From JAWUVP01 sp034112285 (GTDB lineage: Bacteria; Pseudomonadota; Gammaproteobacteria; JABDGN01): a stretch of 52,297 nucleotides of DNA. The translations under genes were made by a program, and so were the position numbers. Position 1 is the stretch's first letter. Every line of letters begins with the position of its first letter. The notes beneath the pieces were generated by a model that saw only the letters and a list, made by a program, of their open reading frames with translations, had not been told where the DNA came from and did no database searches. Shown here piece by piece: positions 24,599 to 34,034 of this stretch. The stretch covers positions 1 to 52,297 of the forward strand of contig JAWUVP010000040.1 of NCBI GenBank assembly GCA_034112285.1, given 5' to 3'.

Positions 24599-24677
24599 TC
24601 TCTAAAAAATAGGCCTACTGGCGCTAATACCTCATTCTTCGATTGAATCTACTGCGCTATTCTATTAATATAGCTCG

Positions 24678-26135
24678 ATGTACCGTTTATTCTCTTACAG
24701 TGTGATTTTCTTGTGTGGCCTAGGCAGCAGCAGCTTTGCTATGGCGCAATCCTCAAAGACGATTTCTCTCACATTGCCTCAAGCGGTGGCCATTGCGTTG
24801 AAAAAAAATGCCGATATCAAAAGTGCCTATTTGCAACGTGTCCTAGACAAGTTTACATTGCAATTAGCCAAGGATGATTATCGCATTCAGCCTAGCTTTT
24901 CATTTGATACCGTCACTTCGGATTTGCCCAAGCCTTTTTCGCGCGAAAGTGATCGTCAATTTGGTGTGACGCCTGGTTTTACCTGGAACACCCCTTACAG
25001 CACGCAATTTGCTTTTTCATGGAGCAACACCCTGAGCAATGGCCACTATGGCGATTCTGAATCCTTAACGGTTACCCAACCTTTGCTTAAAGGCTTTGGC
25101 GAGCGCATTGCAGAAGCACCATTAGATGATGCCTTAGATCAGGCTATTAATGCTAAGTTAACGTTTCGCCAAACGTTAATTTCTACTATTACCAACATCC
25201 TTAGCGATTACCGTGCTTTGCAGCAAGCCCAAATGACCATGGTGACCGCGCAGCGTGCGCTAGTAAATAATAAGCTACACTTAAAGCAAGATAAATTAAA
25301 AGTAAGGTCGGGCGATTTGGCAGCGACCGAGTTGTCGCAAGATGAATTTCAAGTGGCGCAGCAACAAGTGCAAATTGGTAGCACGCGCAATTCTATTAAG
25401 GATGCGGCGCTAAAAGTGTTAGATGATTTAGGCATGGGGCAAGGCGTGCACTTGCGTTTGCCAACCGATGTTGAAATTCCTTCCGTGGTGCCCAATAGAG
25501 CGTTGAGCGAAAGAATTATTTTAGCCAACAATGTGGCTTATCAAGAAGCGGTGCTGGGCATTAAGCAAGCCAAACGCGCGCTGCTTGAGGCGCGCGACAG
25601 TGCGCGTTGGACCTTGAATTTGTCGGCAACGGCGGCGCGTAGCTCAACTTTTTTTTCGGGTGGCACGCAAACTGATCCAAACATTCCGGTAACGCCAAGT
25701 TCACAATCGGTGATAGCTGGAAATCAGGTGAGTTTGAATTTTGCTATTCCGGTGGGCAAGCAGCGTTTGCAAAGTCAGCAAAGTATTGCGTCGGCACGTA
25801 TAGGCTTGCAAAACGATATTATTAAATTAAAACAACAAAAGCTTTCGTTAATCAATCAAGTGGGTGATCAAGTTGAGCGCATTCAAGATGATATGAGCGA
25901 TTTGGCTTTGGCCAAGAAAGCATTGGCTTTGCAACGAAAAACATTACAAGTGACAAAAGAAAAAATAAAATACGGTATGACCAGCAACTTTGAATTATTT
26001 TCTCAGCAAACTGAATATGAAAATGCCGAACAAGCATTGATTGGTAAAAAAATTAGTTATTTAAATGATTTAGCACAGTTTGACCAACTGCTGGGCACAA
26101 CGTTAAATACTTGGCATGTACAAGTGCAGTATTAG
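24678..26135 (+). CDS. TolC-like outer-membrane efflux protein
   Basis: The 485-aa protein has a signal peptide (LFSYSVIFLCGLGSSSFAMA) and the two-fold repeated helical layout of outer-membrane efflux channels: LTLPQAVAIALKKNADIKSA near the start, ALQQAQMTMVTAQRALVNN in the first helical hairpin and NFELFSQQTEYENAEQALIG in the second. It forms the outer-membrane duct of the tripartite exporter encoded downstream. The adaptor gene begins 11 nt after its stop. Confidence 0.9.
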   Translation: MYRLFSYSVIFLCGLGSSSFAMAQSSKTISLTLPQAVAIALKKNADIKSAYLQRVLDKFTLQLAKDDYRIQPSFSFDTVTSDLPKPFSRESDRQFGVTPGFTWNTPYSTQFAFSWSNTLSNGHYGDSESLTVTQPLLKGFGERIAEAPLDDALDQAINAKLTFRQTLISTITNILSDYRALQQAQMTMVTAQRALVNNKLHLKQDKLKVRSGDLAATELSQDEFQVAQQQVQIGSTRNSIKDAALKVLDDLGMGQGVHLRLPTDVEIPSVVPNRALSERIILANNVAYQEAVLGIKQAKRALLEARDSARWTLNLSATAARSSTFFSGGTQTDPNIPVTPSSQSVIAGNQVSLNFAIPVGKQRLQSQQSIASARIGLQNDIIKLKQQKLSLINQVGDQVERIQDDMSDLALAKKALALQRKTLQVTKEKIKYGMTSNFELFSQQTEYENAEQALIGKKISYLNDLAQFDQLLGTTLNTWHVQVQY

Positions 26136-26146
26136 GAGTTTATTGG

Positions 26147-27313
26147 ATGCGAGCAAATTTTATTGTTGTTATGTTTTTATGCGTAGTGACTGGCGTGGCT
26201 TTTGGCGCAACGCCAACGCCTGGCGCCAGCACAACTTTTAGCGTTAAGGCCCAACCGGATGTGAAGTCGTATTTATATTTTCAAGGCACAGTGCAGCCGT
26301 TGCGCGAAAACAAAGTGCTAAGCCCTATTGCGGGCGTGGTGAGCAAGCCGTTGAATTTTAATTATGGTGATGTTGTGCATAAGGGTGAATATTTATTGGC
26401 GTTGGAACCTAACGATCAAGAAAGTTCTTATCGTGGTGCGTTACTGTCTTATTTGCGAGCAAAAAGTAGCTATGGTCAGGCGTTAACAAAATATACCGGG
26501 CAAAAATTATTGTTTGAAAATAAAATTTTAGCACGCAATGATTTTGAACAATATAAAAATAATTTAGCCGATCAAAAGCTGGCCTTGCAAGAATCGTTGT
26601 TTACTTTGCGCGCGGGGTTAAAAAAAGTGAGCAATGATCCCAAGGCGGATGCCAATATCATTAAAGGCTTAAGTGGCCTTTCAATTGATGACCAACAAGT
26701 TTATAAAGCTTTAAATCGCAGCTTTAGTGTTGTTAAAGTTTATGCGCCCAATACCGGTGTGGCATTGTTACCCCCTAAGACTAACGATGCAAACACGTCT
26801 ACTGGCGAACTGACCCAGGCGAGCGTGGTGAAGCTTGATCAGGTTATGTTGGTGGTGGGTGATTTTTCGGGCTTAAAAATAAACATCAGTGTTAATGAAG
26901 TGAGTATTAATAAGTTAAAAGTCGGCCAAGTAGCAACCGTAACGGGGCCAGCTTTTCCGGGCATTACTTTACAAGCTAAGGTGGCCACCATTTCTTATCA
27001 AGCTAAAGCCGGTGGGTTTAGCTCTGGCTTGCCAGAATTTCCGGTTACGATTACGGTGCAAAAACTTAAACCTTACCAGCGTAAGTTAATTCATGCGGGC
27101 ATGAGCGCCCAAGTGAAAATAAGCTTATCAGGCGGTGCTGAATTAATGGTGCCTATCACGGCGGTGAGTATTGAGGCGGGTATCTCTTATGTGCAACTTA
27201 TGAAAAATAATCAAGCGGTAAAAACCTTAGTTAATACCGGCGTAACCACGCCCACCATGGTGGCTATTAACTCGGGTTTGAAAGCGGGAGACAATATTGT
27301 CGTCCCTCATTAA
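26147..27313 (+). CDS. MacA-like periplasmic adaptor protein
   Basis: The 388-aa membrane-fusion protein starts at ATG 26147, 8 nt after TTAGGAG. It has a signal peptide (NFIVVMFLCVVTGVAFGA), the lipoyl half-motif NKVLSPIAGVVSKPLNFNYG, an alpha-hairpin (about 95-160) and beta-barrel segments. It would link the MacB-like ABC transporter to the TolC-like channel. Its last codons overlap the ATPase start. Confidence 0.88.
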   Translation: MRANFIVVMFLCVVTGVAFGATPTPGASTTFSVKAQPDVKSYLYFQGTVQPLRENKVLSPIAGVVSKPLNFNYGDVVHKGEYLLALEPNDQESSYRGALLSYLRAKSSYGQALTKYTGQKLLFENKILARNDFEQYKNNLADQKLALQESLFTLRAGLKKVSNDPKADANIIKGLSGLSIDDQQVYKALNRSFSVVKVYAPNTGVALLPPKTNDANTSTGELTQASVVKLDQVMLVVGDFSGLKINISVNEVSINKLKVGQVATVTGPAFPGITLQAKVATISYQAKAGGFSSGLPEFPVTITVQKLKPYQRKLIHAGMSAQVKISLSGGAELMVPITAVSIEAGISYVQLMKNNQAVKTLVNTGVTTPTMVAINSGLKAGDNIVVPH

Positions 27314-27998
27314 GTTTGAGAATTTGTTTAAAGTTTATCGTGTGGGCGAGCAAGAAGTGCACGCGCTCAATGGCGTGAGTGTGAATATTGACCAAGGTGA
27401 ATTCCTGTCTATTATTGGGCCGTCAGGTGCGGGGAAATCAACCTTGATGGACATTATGGGTTTGTTAGACACGGCGACCAGTGGCACGCATTTTTTTAAC
27501 GGTGAAGATGTCTCAAATTTTGATGACAATAAACGCTCTGATTTACGCAATCGTGAAATTGGCTTTACCTTTCAATCTTTCTTTTTATTACCCGCCTTAA
27601 CAACACTGCAAAATGTGATGCTGCCTCTGACCTATCGTGATATGCCCACCGAAGAAATGCAGCAACAAGCCGCGCAAATGCTTACCAAGGTAGGTTTGAG
27701 CGATCGAATTAACCATAAGCCCACAGAGCTTTCGGGTGGTCAACAGCAACGCGTGGCCATTGCCCGATCGTTGGTGACTCGCCCTAAACTTATTTTAGCC
27801 GACGAACCCACCGGGGCGTTAGATTCAAAAACCAGCGCTGATATTATTAGTTTGCTGCAAAGTTTTCACCAAGAAGATAACGTTACGGTGATTATTGTAA
27901 CCCACGATGAAAAAATTGCTGCCAACTGCCCACGACAATTGCACATTAAAGATGGTCAAGTCACTGATTCTAACGCACCCGGAGAGGAAGGCGCATGA
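27297..27998 (+). CDS. MacB-like ABC transporter ATP-binding protein
   Basis: The 233-aa ATPase begins at a TTG (27297) behind GGGAG, inside the end of the adaptor gene, so translation is coupled. It shows Walker A GPSGAGKSTLM, signature LSGGQQQRVAIAR, Walker B LILADEPTGALDS and the switch His in IIVTHDE, plus the LNGVSVNIDQGEF start of the LolD/MacB group. It powers the permease encoded next. The substrate is unknown. Confidence 0.9.
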   Translation: MSSLIKFENLFKVYRVGEQEVHALNGVSVNIDQGEFLSIIGPSGAGKSTLMDIMGLLDTATSGTHFFNGEDVSNFDDNKRSDLRNREIGFTFQSFFLLPALTTLQNVMLPLTYRDMPTEEMQQQAAQMLTKVGLSDRINHKPTELSGGQQQRVAIARSLVTRPKLILADEPTGALDSKTSADIISLLQSFHQEDNVTVIIVTHDEKIAANCPRQLHIKDGQVTDSNAPGEEGA

Positions 27999-29197
27999 AT
28001 TGGACCGATAATTTTAAAGCTGCGCTGTTTAATATTTTAGGCGCCAAGCTGCGCTCATTTTTGGCGGTGCTGGGCATTTTAATTGGCACCTCATCAGTGG
28101 TGGCATTAGTGATGAGTGGTCAACTGGCCACGCAACATGCTTTGGCACAGTTTAAGGTGTTGGGCACAAATTTATTGGCGATTAATGTTTACCAGCAAAA
28201 TCAGCAAAAAAATGCCTCTAGCGGTGAAAAGCTGAGTTATTTAACCTTGCAGCAAGCATTGAATAGCGGCCAAGCCGATAAAAACATTCAGCTTGCCGCA
28301 CCGTACACGGAAGATTACACCACGGCTTATTTTGATGATCAAAATTTAAATGCTTCTGTTATTGGTGCGAGTGACGCACTGGCGCAAGTAATTAAAATTC
28401 AATTGCAAAAAGGACGTTTTGTATCACTGCTTGATAGGTCGCAACATTATGCGGTGGTAGGCAATAAAGTTGCTGCAACCATGCGAAAAGAAGGCGCCAA
28501 GGATATTTTAGACCGTCAAATTGTGGTGGGTAAAAATGTCTTTACCATTATTGGCATTGCAAAAGCCTGGCCGCAAAATAATTTTTTTGGCCAAGATATT
28601 AACAGCAGTATTATTATTCCCATTCAGGCTGCTCTTACGTTAAGTAAATACGCACAGGTGCAAAATATTGTGTACCGCATCGCGCAAAATGTAAACGTGG
28701 AAAGCATTAAAAATAATTTACACCAATATATAAATCGCTACATCAGTGATGGCCAAGTGTTTGTGCGTAGCCCACAGCAAATTATTGCTAGCATGAATAA
28801 ACAACAAACCACCTTTACGGTTTTATTAGGTGTGATTGGTGGTATCTCTCTCTTGGTGGGTGGCATTGGTGTGATGAACATCATGATTGTTTCTGTTGTT
28901 GAGCGCAAACGCGAAATTGGTATTCGCCGTGCGGTGGGTGCGAGACAAAGTAATATCCGCAATTTGTTTTTAGCCGAGTCTATTACTTTGTCACTATTTG
29001 GTGGCATTGTAGGGGTGATTGTGGGAATTTTAGCGTCTTTTATTATCGCCAAATTTTTCGATTGGGAGTTTCACTTTTTTGCCTTACCGGCAGTGATTGG
29101 TTTCGCGGTGTCGGTATTTGTGGGGATTTTCTTTGGGTTTTACCCGGCCGTAAAGGCGTCGAAGTTAGATCCGATTTTGCTGTTGCGCAGCGAATGA
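27995..29197 (+). CDS. MacB-like ABC transporter permease
   Basis: The 400-aa permease overlaps the ATPase gene by ATGA. It has one N-terminal membrane helix (LRSFLAVLGILIGTSSVVAL), a periplasmic MacB core domain of about 200 residues, and three C-terminal helices with the FtsX-family block GVMNIMIVSVVERKREIGIR and RRAVGARQSNIR. With the TolC- and MacA-like proteins it completes a tripartite exporter, typically for peptides, macrolides or lipoproteins. Its stop lies 2 bp from the stop of the convergent CDF gene. Confidence 0.9.
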   Translation: MNWTDNFKAALFNILGAKLRSFLAVLGILIGTSSVVALVMSGQLATQHALAQFKVLGTNLLAINVYQQNQQKNASSGEKLSYLTLQQALNSGQADKNIQLAAPYTEDYTTAYFDDQNLNASVIGASDALAQVIKIQLQKGRFVSLLDRSQHYAVVGNKVAATMRKEGAKDILDRQIVVGKNVFTIIGIAKAWPQNNFFGQDINSSIIIPIQAALTLSKYAQVQNIVYRIAQNVNVESIKNNLHQYINRYISDGQVFVRSPQQIIASMNKQQTTFTVLLGVIGGISLLVGGIGVMNIMIVSVVERKREIGIRRAVGARQSNIRNLFLAESITLSLFGGIVGVIVGILASFIIAKFFDWEFHFFALPAVIGFAVSVFVGIFFGFYPAVKASKLDPILLLRSE

Positions 29198-29199
29198 CC

Positions 29200-30114
29200 T
29201 TAGCAGCATCCACCTTGTCGAACACACTGATCAATTTCACCTACCTCAGTTTGCAATGTCGCATGTTTGATATGAAACTGGTTGGCTAGCTGCTCGTGTA
29301 TTTCAATTAACAGGGCATCGGTAAGGTTATTTTCCGGCACCACTACGTGAGCGGTGAGGGCCACTTCTTGGGTGCTTAAGCTCCATATGTGTAAGTCATG
29401 CACGGCTTTGATGTTGTCAAAACTGAGCAGATAAGCTTCTACGGCCTTGCTGTCCACATCAGCGGGTACGGCGTCTAATATTAGGTCGACGGATTGTTTT
29501 AGCACCGACCAAGTGCCATAGACTATAAATATAGCGATAGCGATGCCGACGATGGCATCTAAGCGTAGCCAATGGGTAAAGTAAATGGCCACACCGGTAA
29601 GCACCACACCGAATGAAATCAGCGCGTCGAAGGCTAGGTGTAAAAAAGCACTTTTGATGTTTAAATCACCATGCTGACCTTTAGCAAATAAAATGGCGGT
29701 GCCGCCGTTCACAAAAATTCCCACCAAAGCAACGATCATCACGATTGTTTCATTCACATGACTGGGGGTAATTAACTTGTGTATAGATTCGGTGCAAATG
29801 GCCACGGCCGTAGACATCAGTACAATAGCATTGATTAAAGCCGCCAAAATAGTGGTGCGCTTAAAGCCATAACTATATTTGTCGGTAGCCTTCTTAGAGA
29901 GTAGCCACAAAGCGCCCCAAGAGAGCGCCAAGCCCAAAACATCGCCCAAATTATGACCGGCATCGGCCAATAAGCTCATGGAGTTTGCCATTAAAGCATA
30001 GACAGCTTCAACGAGGGTAAACAGTAAATTTATGCCAATAGCCAGTGAAAACGCGAGGTTAAAGCTCTCTGGTGCGGCGTGATGGTGATGATGATGATGA
30101 TGATTATGTCCCAT
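29200..30114 (-). CDS. Cation diffusion facilitator (CzcD/ZitB-like metal exporter)
   Basis: The protein is about 304 aa from the ATG at 30114; an in-frame ATG at 30156 would add 14 residues, and neither has a clear ribosome site. It opens with a run of eight histidines after MGHN, followed by six membrane helices. The metal-site motifs are SLLADAGHNLGDV in helix 2 and HLAFDALISFGVV in helix 5. A cytosolic C-terminal domain ends in a Cys-rich tail (CVRQGGCC). It exports Zn2+ or related divalent metals using the proton gradient. Confidence 0.92.
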   Translation of the reverse strand: MGHNHHHHHHHHAAPESFNLAFSLAIGINLLFTLVEAVYALMANSMSLLADAGHNLGDVLGLALSWGALWLLSKKATDKYSYGFKRTTILAALINAIVLMSTAVAICTESIHKLITPSHVNETIVMIVALVGIFVNGGTAILFAKGQHGDLNIKSAFLHLAFDALISFGVVLTGVAIYFTHWLRLDAIVGIAIAIFIVYGTWSVLKQSVDLILDAVPADVDSKAVEAYLLSFDNIKAVHDLHIWSLSTQEVALTAHVVVPENNLTDALLIEIHEQLANQFHIKHATLQTEVGEIDQCVRQGGCC

Positions 30115-30210
30115 GGGCGCGATGATAGCAAAATATGTGCGGCTTAGCACTTGCATTTAATAACATTTTGCGGTGAAATGCAGTTCTCACATTAACTAAT
30201 AGGAATGAAG

Positions 30211-30570
30211 ATGAGCGAAAGCGTATTACACATCACCGACACAGATTTTAAACAAACCGTATTAGAGGCAAATTTGCCGGTGCTAGTCGATTTTTGGGCA
30301 CCTTGGTGTGGTCCTTGTAAGCAAGTTGGCCCTGTGGTTGATGCCGTTGCCCCAGATTATGTTGGCCGTGCCATTATTTGCAAAATGAATGTTGATGACA
30401 GCCCGGAAACGCCACCGGCATATAGCATTCGTGGTATACCTACATTAATGATTTTTAAAGATGGCGAAGTCGCCAAAACGCACGTTGGTGCTGTGACTGA
30501 AAAAGAATTGCGCGTGATGCTTGAGCAATATTCTAAGCCAGCGGAAGATGAAGGTCTTTCTGAGTCGTAA
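30211..30570 (+). CDS. trxA: Thioredoxin
   Basis: The ATG at 30211 is preferred over one six bases upstream because it is correctly spaced from AGGA. The product is 119 aa with the active site WAPWCGPCK (Cys33, Cys36) and cis-Pro loop RGIPTLMIF. The last ~12 residues form an acidic tail beyond the usual end. It reduces disulfides in cytosolic proteins. The trxA-rho order is common in gammaproteobacteria. Confidence 0.95.
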   Translation: MSESVLHITDTDFKQTVLEANLPVLVDFWAPWCGPCKQVGPVVDAVAPDYVGRAIICKMNVDDSPETPPAYSIRGIPTLMIFKDGEVAKTHVGAVTEKELRVMLEQYSKPAEDEGLSES

Positions 30571-30582
30571 CTTAGAATCTAG

Positions 30583-30640
30583 TAGCCCCTCAGCCTCGCT
30601 ATTGCCTGCGGCAAGCAAGCAGTGCATCGGTGAGGGGCTA
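30583..30640 (+). terminator. Branched hairpin after trxA
   Basis: TAGCCCCTCA (30583-30592) pairs with TGAGGGGCTA (30631-30640), a 10-bp perfect stem; an inner hairpin TTGCC-TGC-GGCAA lies between. No T-run follows. It may stabilise the trxA 3' end rather than terminate. Confidence 0.45.
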
Positions 30641-30681
30641 TGAGCCTATATTGGTGCCCCATAACTTACTCCTCTTATACC

Positions 30682-30709
30682 TTGCATTCCCTTAATCCTT
30701 GGGTATAAT
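30682..30709 (+). promoter_or_regulatory. sigma70 promoter of rho
   Basis: TTGCAT (30682-30687) and a perfect TATAAT (30704-30709) are spaced by 16 bp. The box pair is nested in inverted repeats (CTTGCATT / AATGCAAG). The leader to the rho ATG is about 135 nt, consistent with the long autoregulated leader known for rho in other bacteria. Confidence 0.65.
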
Positions 30710-30851
30710 GCAAGAATCTTAACGAAATTCCTCAGAATCTGTTACCCATAACCCAACAAGATATCCCCCGAGGAACGCTGTTTTCTAATTTTCTCCTTCG
30801 TCATGTGGCGTTTAGAAATTATAACTAATCATTAAAACATGGAAATCATCA

Positions 30852-32111
30852 ATGAATTTATCCGAACTTAAACAAAAACCTATTGTTGAACTTACAGCAA
30901 TCGCCGAAAAAATTGGCATTGAAAATGGCGGCCGTACCCGTAAGCAAGATTTGGTTTTTAGCATTTTAAAAGCGACTGCCAAAAAAGGTGATGATATCTC
31001 AGGTGATGGCGTGCTAGAAATTTTGCAAGATGGTTTTGGCTTTTTACGTTCTCCTAGCGCTTCTTATGTTGCCGGCCCAGATGATATTTATGTTTCACCT
31101 AGCCAAATTCGTCGCTTTAATTTGCGCACCGGCGATATGATTTCCGGTAAAATTCGCTCACCTAAAGATAGCGAACGTTATTTTGCCTTGTTAAAAGTTG
31201 ATAGCATTAATGACGATAAACCAGAAGCGACACGCAACAAAATTTTATTCGAAAATTTAACCCCCTTATTTCCAGAAGAACGTTTCACGATGGAGCGGGG
31301 TAATGGTTCAACCGAAGATATTACCGCGCGGGTAATTGATTTGGTGTCACCTGTTGGTAAAGGCCAGCGTGGTTTAATTGTTGCACCGCCTAAAACCGGT
31401 AAAACCATGATGATGCAAAATATTGCGCAATCTATTGCTGCCAATTATCCAGAAGTTTACCTTATTGTATTGCTTATTGACGAGCGCCCAGAGGAAGTAA
31501 CCGAAATGGAACGCTCAGTACGGGGCGAAGTGATCGCCAGTACGTTTGACGAGCCTGCTACACGCCACGTGCAAGTTGCTGAAATGGTGATTGAAAAAGC
31601 CAAGCGTTTGGTTGAGCACAAACATGACGTCGTGATTTTGTTAGATTCTATTACGCGTTTGGCGCGTGCTTATAACACGGTTATTCCTTCATCGGGTAAA
31701 GTGTTAACCGGTGGTGTGGATGCCAACGCCTTACAAAAGCCAAAACGCTTTTTTGGTGCGGCACGTAAAGCCGAGGAAGGCGGTAGCTTGACGATTCTTG
31801 CCACAGCATTAATCGACACCGGCTCGAAAATGGATGAAGTGATTTACGAAGAATTTAAAGGCACCGGTAACATGGAGCTGCATTTAGATCGCAACATCGC
31901 TGAAAAACGTACCTACCCTGCCATTAACCTTAAGCGTTCAGGTACACGTCGTGAAGAAAAACTCATGAAGCCAGATGAGTTACAAAAAGTTTGGATTCTA
32001 CGTAAGTTGTTGCATCCAATGGATGACTTGGCTGCGAGTGAATTCTTGTTAGACCGTCTACAAACCACGAAAACTAATGCCGAATTCTTTGACTCTATGA
32101 AACGTAGATGA
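30852..32111 (+). CDS. rho: Transcription termination factor Rho
   Basis: The 419-aa protein equals E. coli Rho in length. It has the N-terminal helical domain (MNLSELKQKPIVELTAIAEK), the cold-shock RNA-binding fold (GDGVLEILQDGFGFLRSP), Walker A GLIVAPPKTGKTMMMQ, the VLLIDERPEEVTEMERSV block and the Q-loop/R-loop region through SGKVLTGGVDANALQKPKRF. It is a hexameric RNA helicase that terminates transcription. Confidence 0.99.
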   Translation: MNLSELKQKPIVELTAIAEKIGIENGGRTRKQDLVFSILKATAKKGDDISGDGVLEILQDGFGFLRSPSASYVAGPDDIYVSPSQIRRFNLRTGDMISGKIRSPKDSERYFALLKVDSINDDKPEATRNKILFENLTPLFPEERFTMERGNGSTEDITARVIDLVSPVGKGQRGLIVAPPKTGKTMMMQNIAQSIAANYPEVYLIVLLIDERPEEVTEMERSVRGEVIASTFDEPATRHVQVAEMVIEKAKRLVEHKHDVVILLDSITRLARAYNTVIPSSGKVLTGGVDANALQKPKRFFGAARKAEEGGSLTILATALIDTGSKMDEVIYEEFKGTGNMELHLDRNIAEKRTYPAINLKRSGTRREEKLMKPDELQKVWILRKLLHPMDDLAASEFLLDRLQTTKTNAEFFDSMKRR

Positions 32112-32130
32112 TTTTTGAGCTGGTTTAGTG

Positions 32131-32160
32131 AATGCCTCGATTTTTTTCGGGGCATTTTTA
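32131..32160 (+). terminator. Intrinsic terminator after rho
   Basis: AATGCCTCG pairs with CGGGGCATT (one G-T pair) around an A/T-rich loop, followed by TTTTTA. It lies 20 nt after the rho stop codon. Confidence 0.75.
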
Positions 32161-32183
32161 TGTGCAACAGAATTGAGATAAGC

Positions 32184-33041
32184 ATGACTTCACGCAAAGC
32201 CGATTTTATTTTTATTGGCATCACTTTAATTTGGGGCGCCACATTCCCCTTCATAAAAGAGAGCCTAGCCTATACTAATGCCGATTGGTTTGTTGCCATG
32301 CGTTTTATGCTGGCAGCCTTAATTATGTTGCCATTTGTTTGGCGGCGCTTGTGGAAAATTAATCTGCCGGTATTTTTTATTGCCGCTATCATTGGCTTGT
32401 TAACCGGCTTTGGTTATTACGCACAAACAGTTGGTTTAAAAACCATTGGCTCTGCCGAATCGGCTTTTATTACTTCAACCACAGTTATCTTAATTCCTTT
32501 ATTATTGCCTTTTTTTCGTATGGGCAAGCCGCATTGGTTGGAAGCCTTGGCCGCGGGTCTGTGTTTATTGGGAGTGTATGTTTTAACCGGGGCAAATTTG
32601 GCCAACCTTTCGGTGGCCGATGCCTGGACATTCGTTTGTGCGTTAACCACCGCAATTGGCGTGATTTTAATTCAACGTTACAGCCCTAAAGTTTCAGACT
32701 ATGCGGTGTTTGCTTTTTTACAAATATTATTTGCGGGGCTTATCCCATTGGGTTTGAGCCTTTATCATGGTCAAGCGCAGGCACATTGGTCGGGCGCGCT
32801 TTGGATGGGGTTGATTTACTGCGCCGTGCTGGCCACGGCGGTGACCTTTTTCTTGCAAAATCGGTTTCAGCAATACACCAACCCAACGAAGGTGGGGGTT
32901 ATTTTTGCTTTTGAGCCGGTGTTTGCGTGTGGGTTCGCTTTTGTGTTTAATCATGAAACCTTACACACCAGCACTTTTTTGGGCGGGGGGATTATTTTGC
33001 TGAGTTTGGTGTTAGCGGAGCTGAAGGGGTTGTTGAAGTGA
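32184..33041 (+). CDS. EamA/DMT-family transporter
   Basis: The start chosen is the ATG at 32184 (MTSRKADFIFIGITLIWG), giving 285 aa; longer readings begin inside the rho terminator. It has about ten hydrophobic helices in two EamA repeats, with LIWGATFPFIKESLAY at the start of the first and FAFEPVFACGFAFVFNHE in the second. Members export amino acids, nucleotides or other metabolites; the substrate here is unknown. Confidence 0.87.
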   Translation: MTSRKADFIFIGITLIWGATFPFIKESLAYTNADWFVAMRFMLAALIMLPFVWRRLWKINLPVFFIAAIIGLLTGFGYYAQTVGLKTIGSAESAFITSTTVILIPLLLPFFRMGKPHWLEALAAGLCLLGVYVLTGANLANLSVADAWTFVCALTTAIGVILIQRYSPKVSDYAVFAFLQILFAGLIPLGLSLYHGQAQAHWSGALWMGLIYCAVLATAVTFFLQNRFQQYTNPTKVGVIFAFEPVFACGFAFVFNHETLHTSTFLGGGIILLSLVLAELKGLLK

Positions 33042-33164
33042 TTATGGTGGCACGCGTACTTCAATAATAAAGTTGACCTGTGCGGGTGGTGCGCGTCGCC
33101 GACGTCCTCGCAAGCTCGTGCTGCCTCAAATTAAACGGCTAAAATAGTTCGATTTTCATATTTG

Positions 33165-33908
33165 CTAATTTTTTATTCCCAACACCAAATGAAACGGCCA
33201 TTCAACATTCTGTTCGATGTTGGTGTCTCCCCAAGCCGTGACAAACTCCTCGCGGTGCTTTTCTACAATATCGGTGCCATGTTGTTGTAGGTATTTTAAG
33301 CGGGGTGACCAGCTTTGTAGAAAACTGATTAAATGCTCAAAGCCACAGAGGTGGCCAGCGGTAAACGTTTTGCGCAATTGCACAGGCACAGGGAAGGGGA
33401 TGTTGGCGTATTCGTTATCGAGATATTCGCGCCCTGGAGCCCAATAATCTTTAAGTATGTTACCGGCAAAATCTTTTAATAAAGCATCGAGTGCTGGGTT
33501 GATTTTGGGGAGGCTGTAACCCCATGCAGCAACGACGCCCTGAGGTTTTAGCACGCGATCAACTTCTTTGGCAAAAGCGGCGTGATCAAACCAATGCAGG
33601 GCCTGAGCAATGGTAATTAAATCAATACTATTTTCTTTAATACTAGTATTTGCTGAATTTTCAACAAGATAGCTGATGTTTTCACGCTGTGCTGCCTGCT
33701 CAATTTGGTTGCTGGCTATGTCGGTGGCAATCACCTGTTTGAACTTTTCGGCTAACGCGGTGCTGGCTTGGCCATTGCCGCAGCCGCAATCCCAGGCGAT
33801 ATTGAATTGTTGGCAAGCGCCAAAGAGGGTTTGGTAAAGCTCGGCAGGGTAGCTGGGCCGGGTGCTGGCATATTTCTTGGCGTCGTAGCGGGGGCTGGTT
33901 TTATTCAT
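33165..33908 (-). CDS. Class I SAM-dependent methyltransferase
   Basis: The 247-aa protein has a methyltransferase type 11 fold: opening RYDAKKYASTRPSYP, SAM-binding loop IAWDCGCGNGQASTAL, acidic loop VIATDIASNQIEQA, and IDLITIAQALHWFD. The HWFD motif and the 'yDxx-Y-xx-RPxYP' start are typical of the UbiE-like small-molecule methyltransferases close to yeast TMT1/Crg1. The substrate is unknown. It is convergent with the EamA gene and divergent from the T6SS-accessory cluster. Confidence 0.85.
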   Translation of the reverse strand: MNKTSPRYDAKKYASTRPSYPAELYQTLFGACQQFNIAWDCGCGNGQASTALAEKFKQVIATDIASNQIEQAAQRENISYLVENSANTSIKENSIDLITIAQALHWFDHAAFAKEVDRVLKPQGVVAAWGYSLPKINPALDALLKDFAGNILKDYWAPGREYLDNEYANIPFPVPVQLRKTFTAGHLCGFEHLISFLQSWSPRLKYLQQHGTDIVEKHREEFVTAWGDTNIEQNVEWPFHLVLGIKN

Positions 33909-34034
33909 TTTAGATCTCCTATTTGGCTGTGATTATAGCATGCATTGAATGCGAGGGCATTGATGATGAATTTTTGTTTGCATTATTCTGGGTTGCGCAT
34001 TATACTGGTTAAACAACTTAATGGAAATGCAAAT

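Noticed and set aside
30064..30114. Histidine run looking like an engineered tag
   Set aside because: Histidine-rich N-termini are natural in CDF metal transporters and the run is followed directly by transporter sequence.
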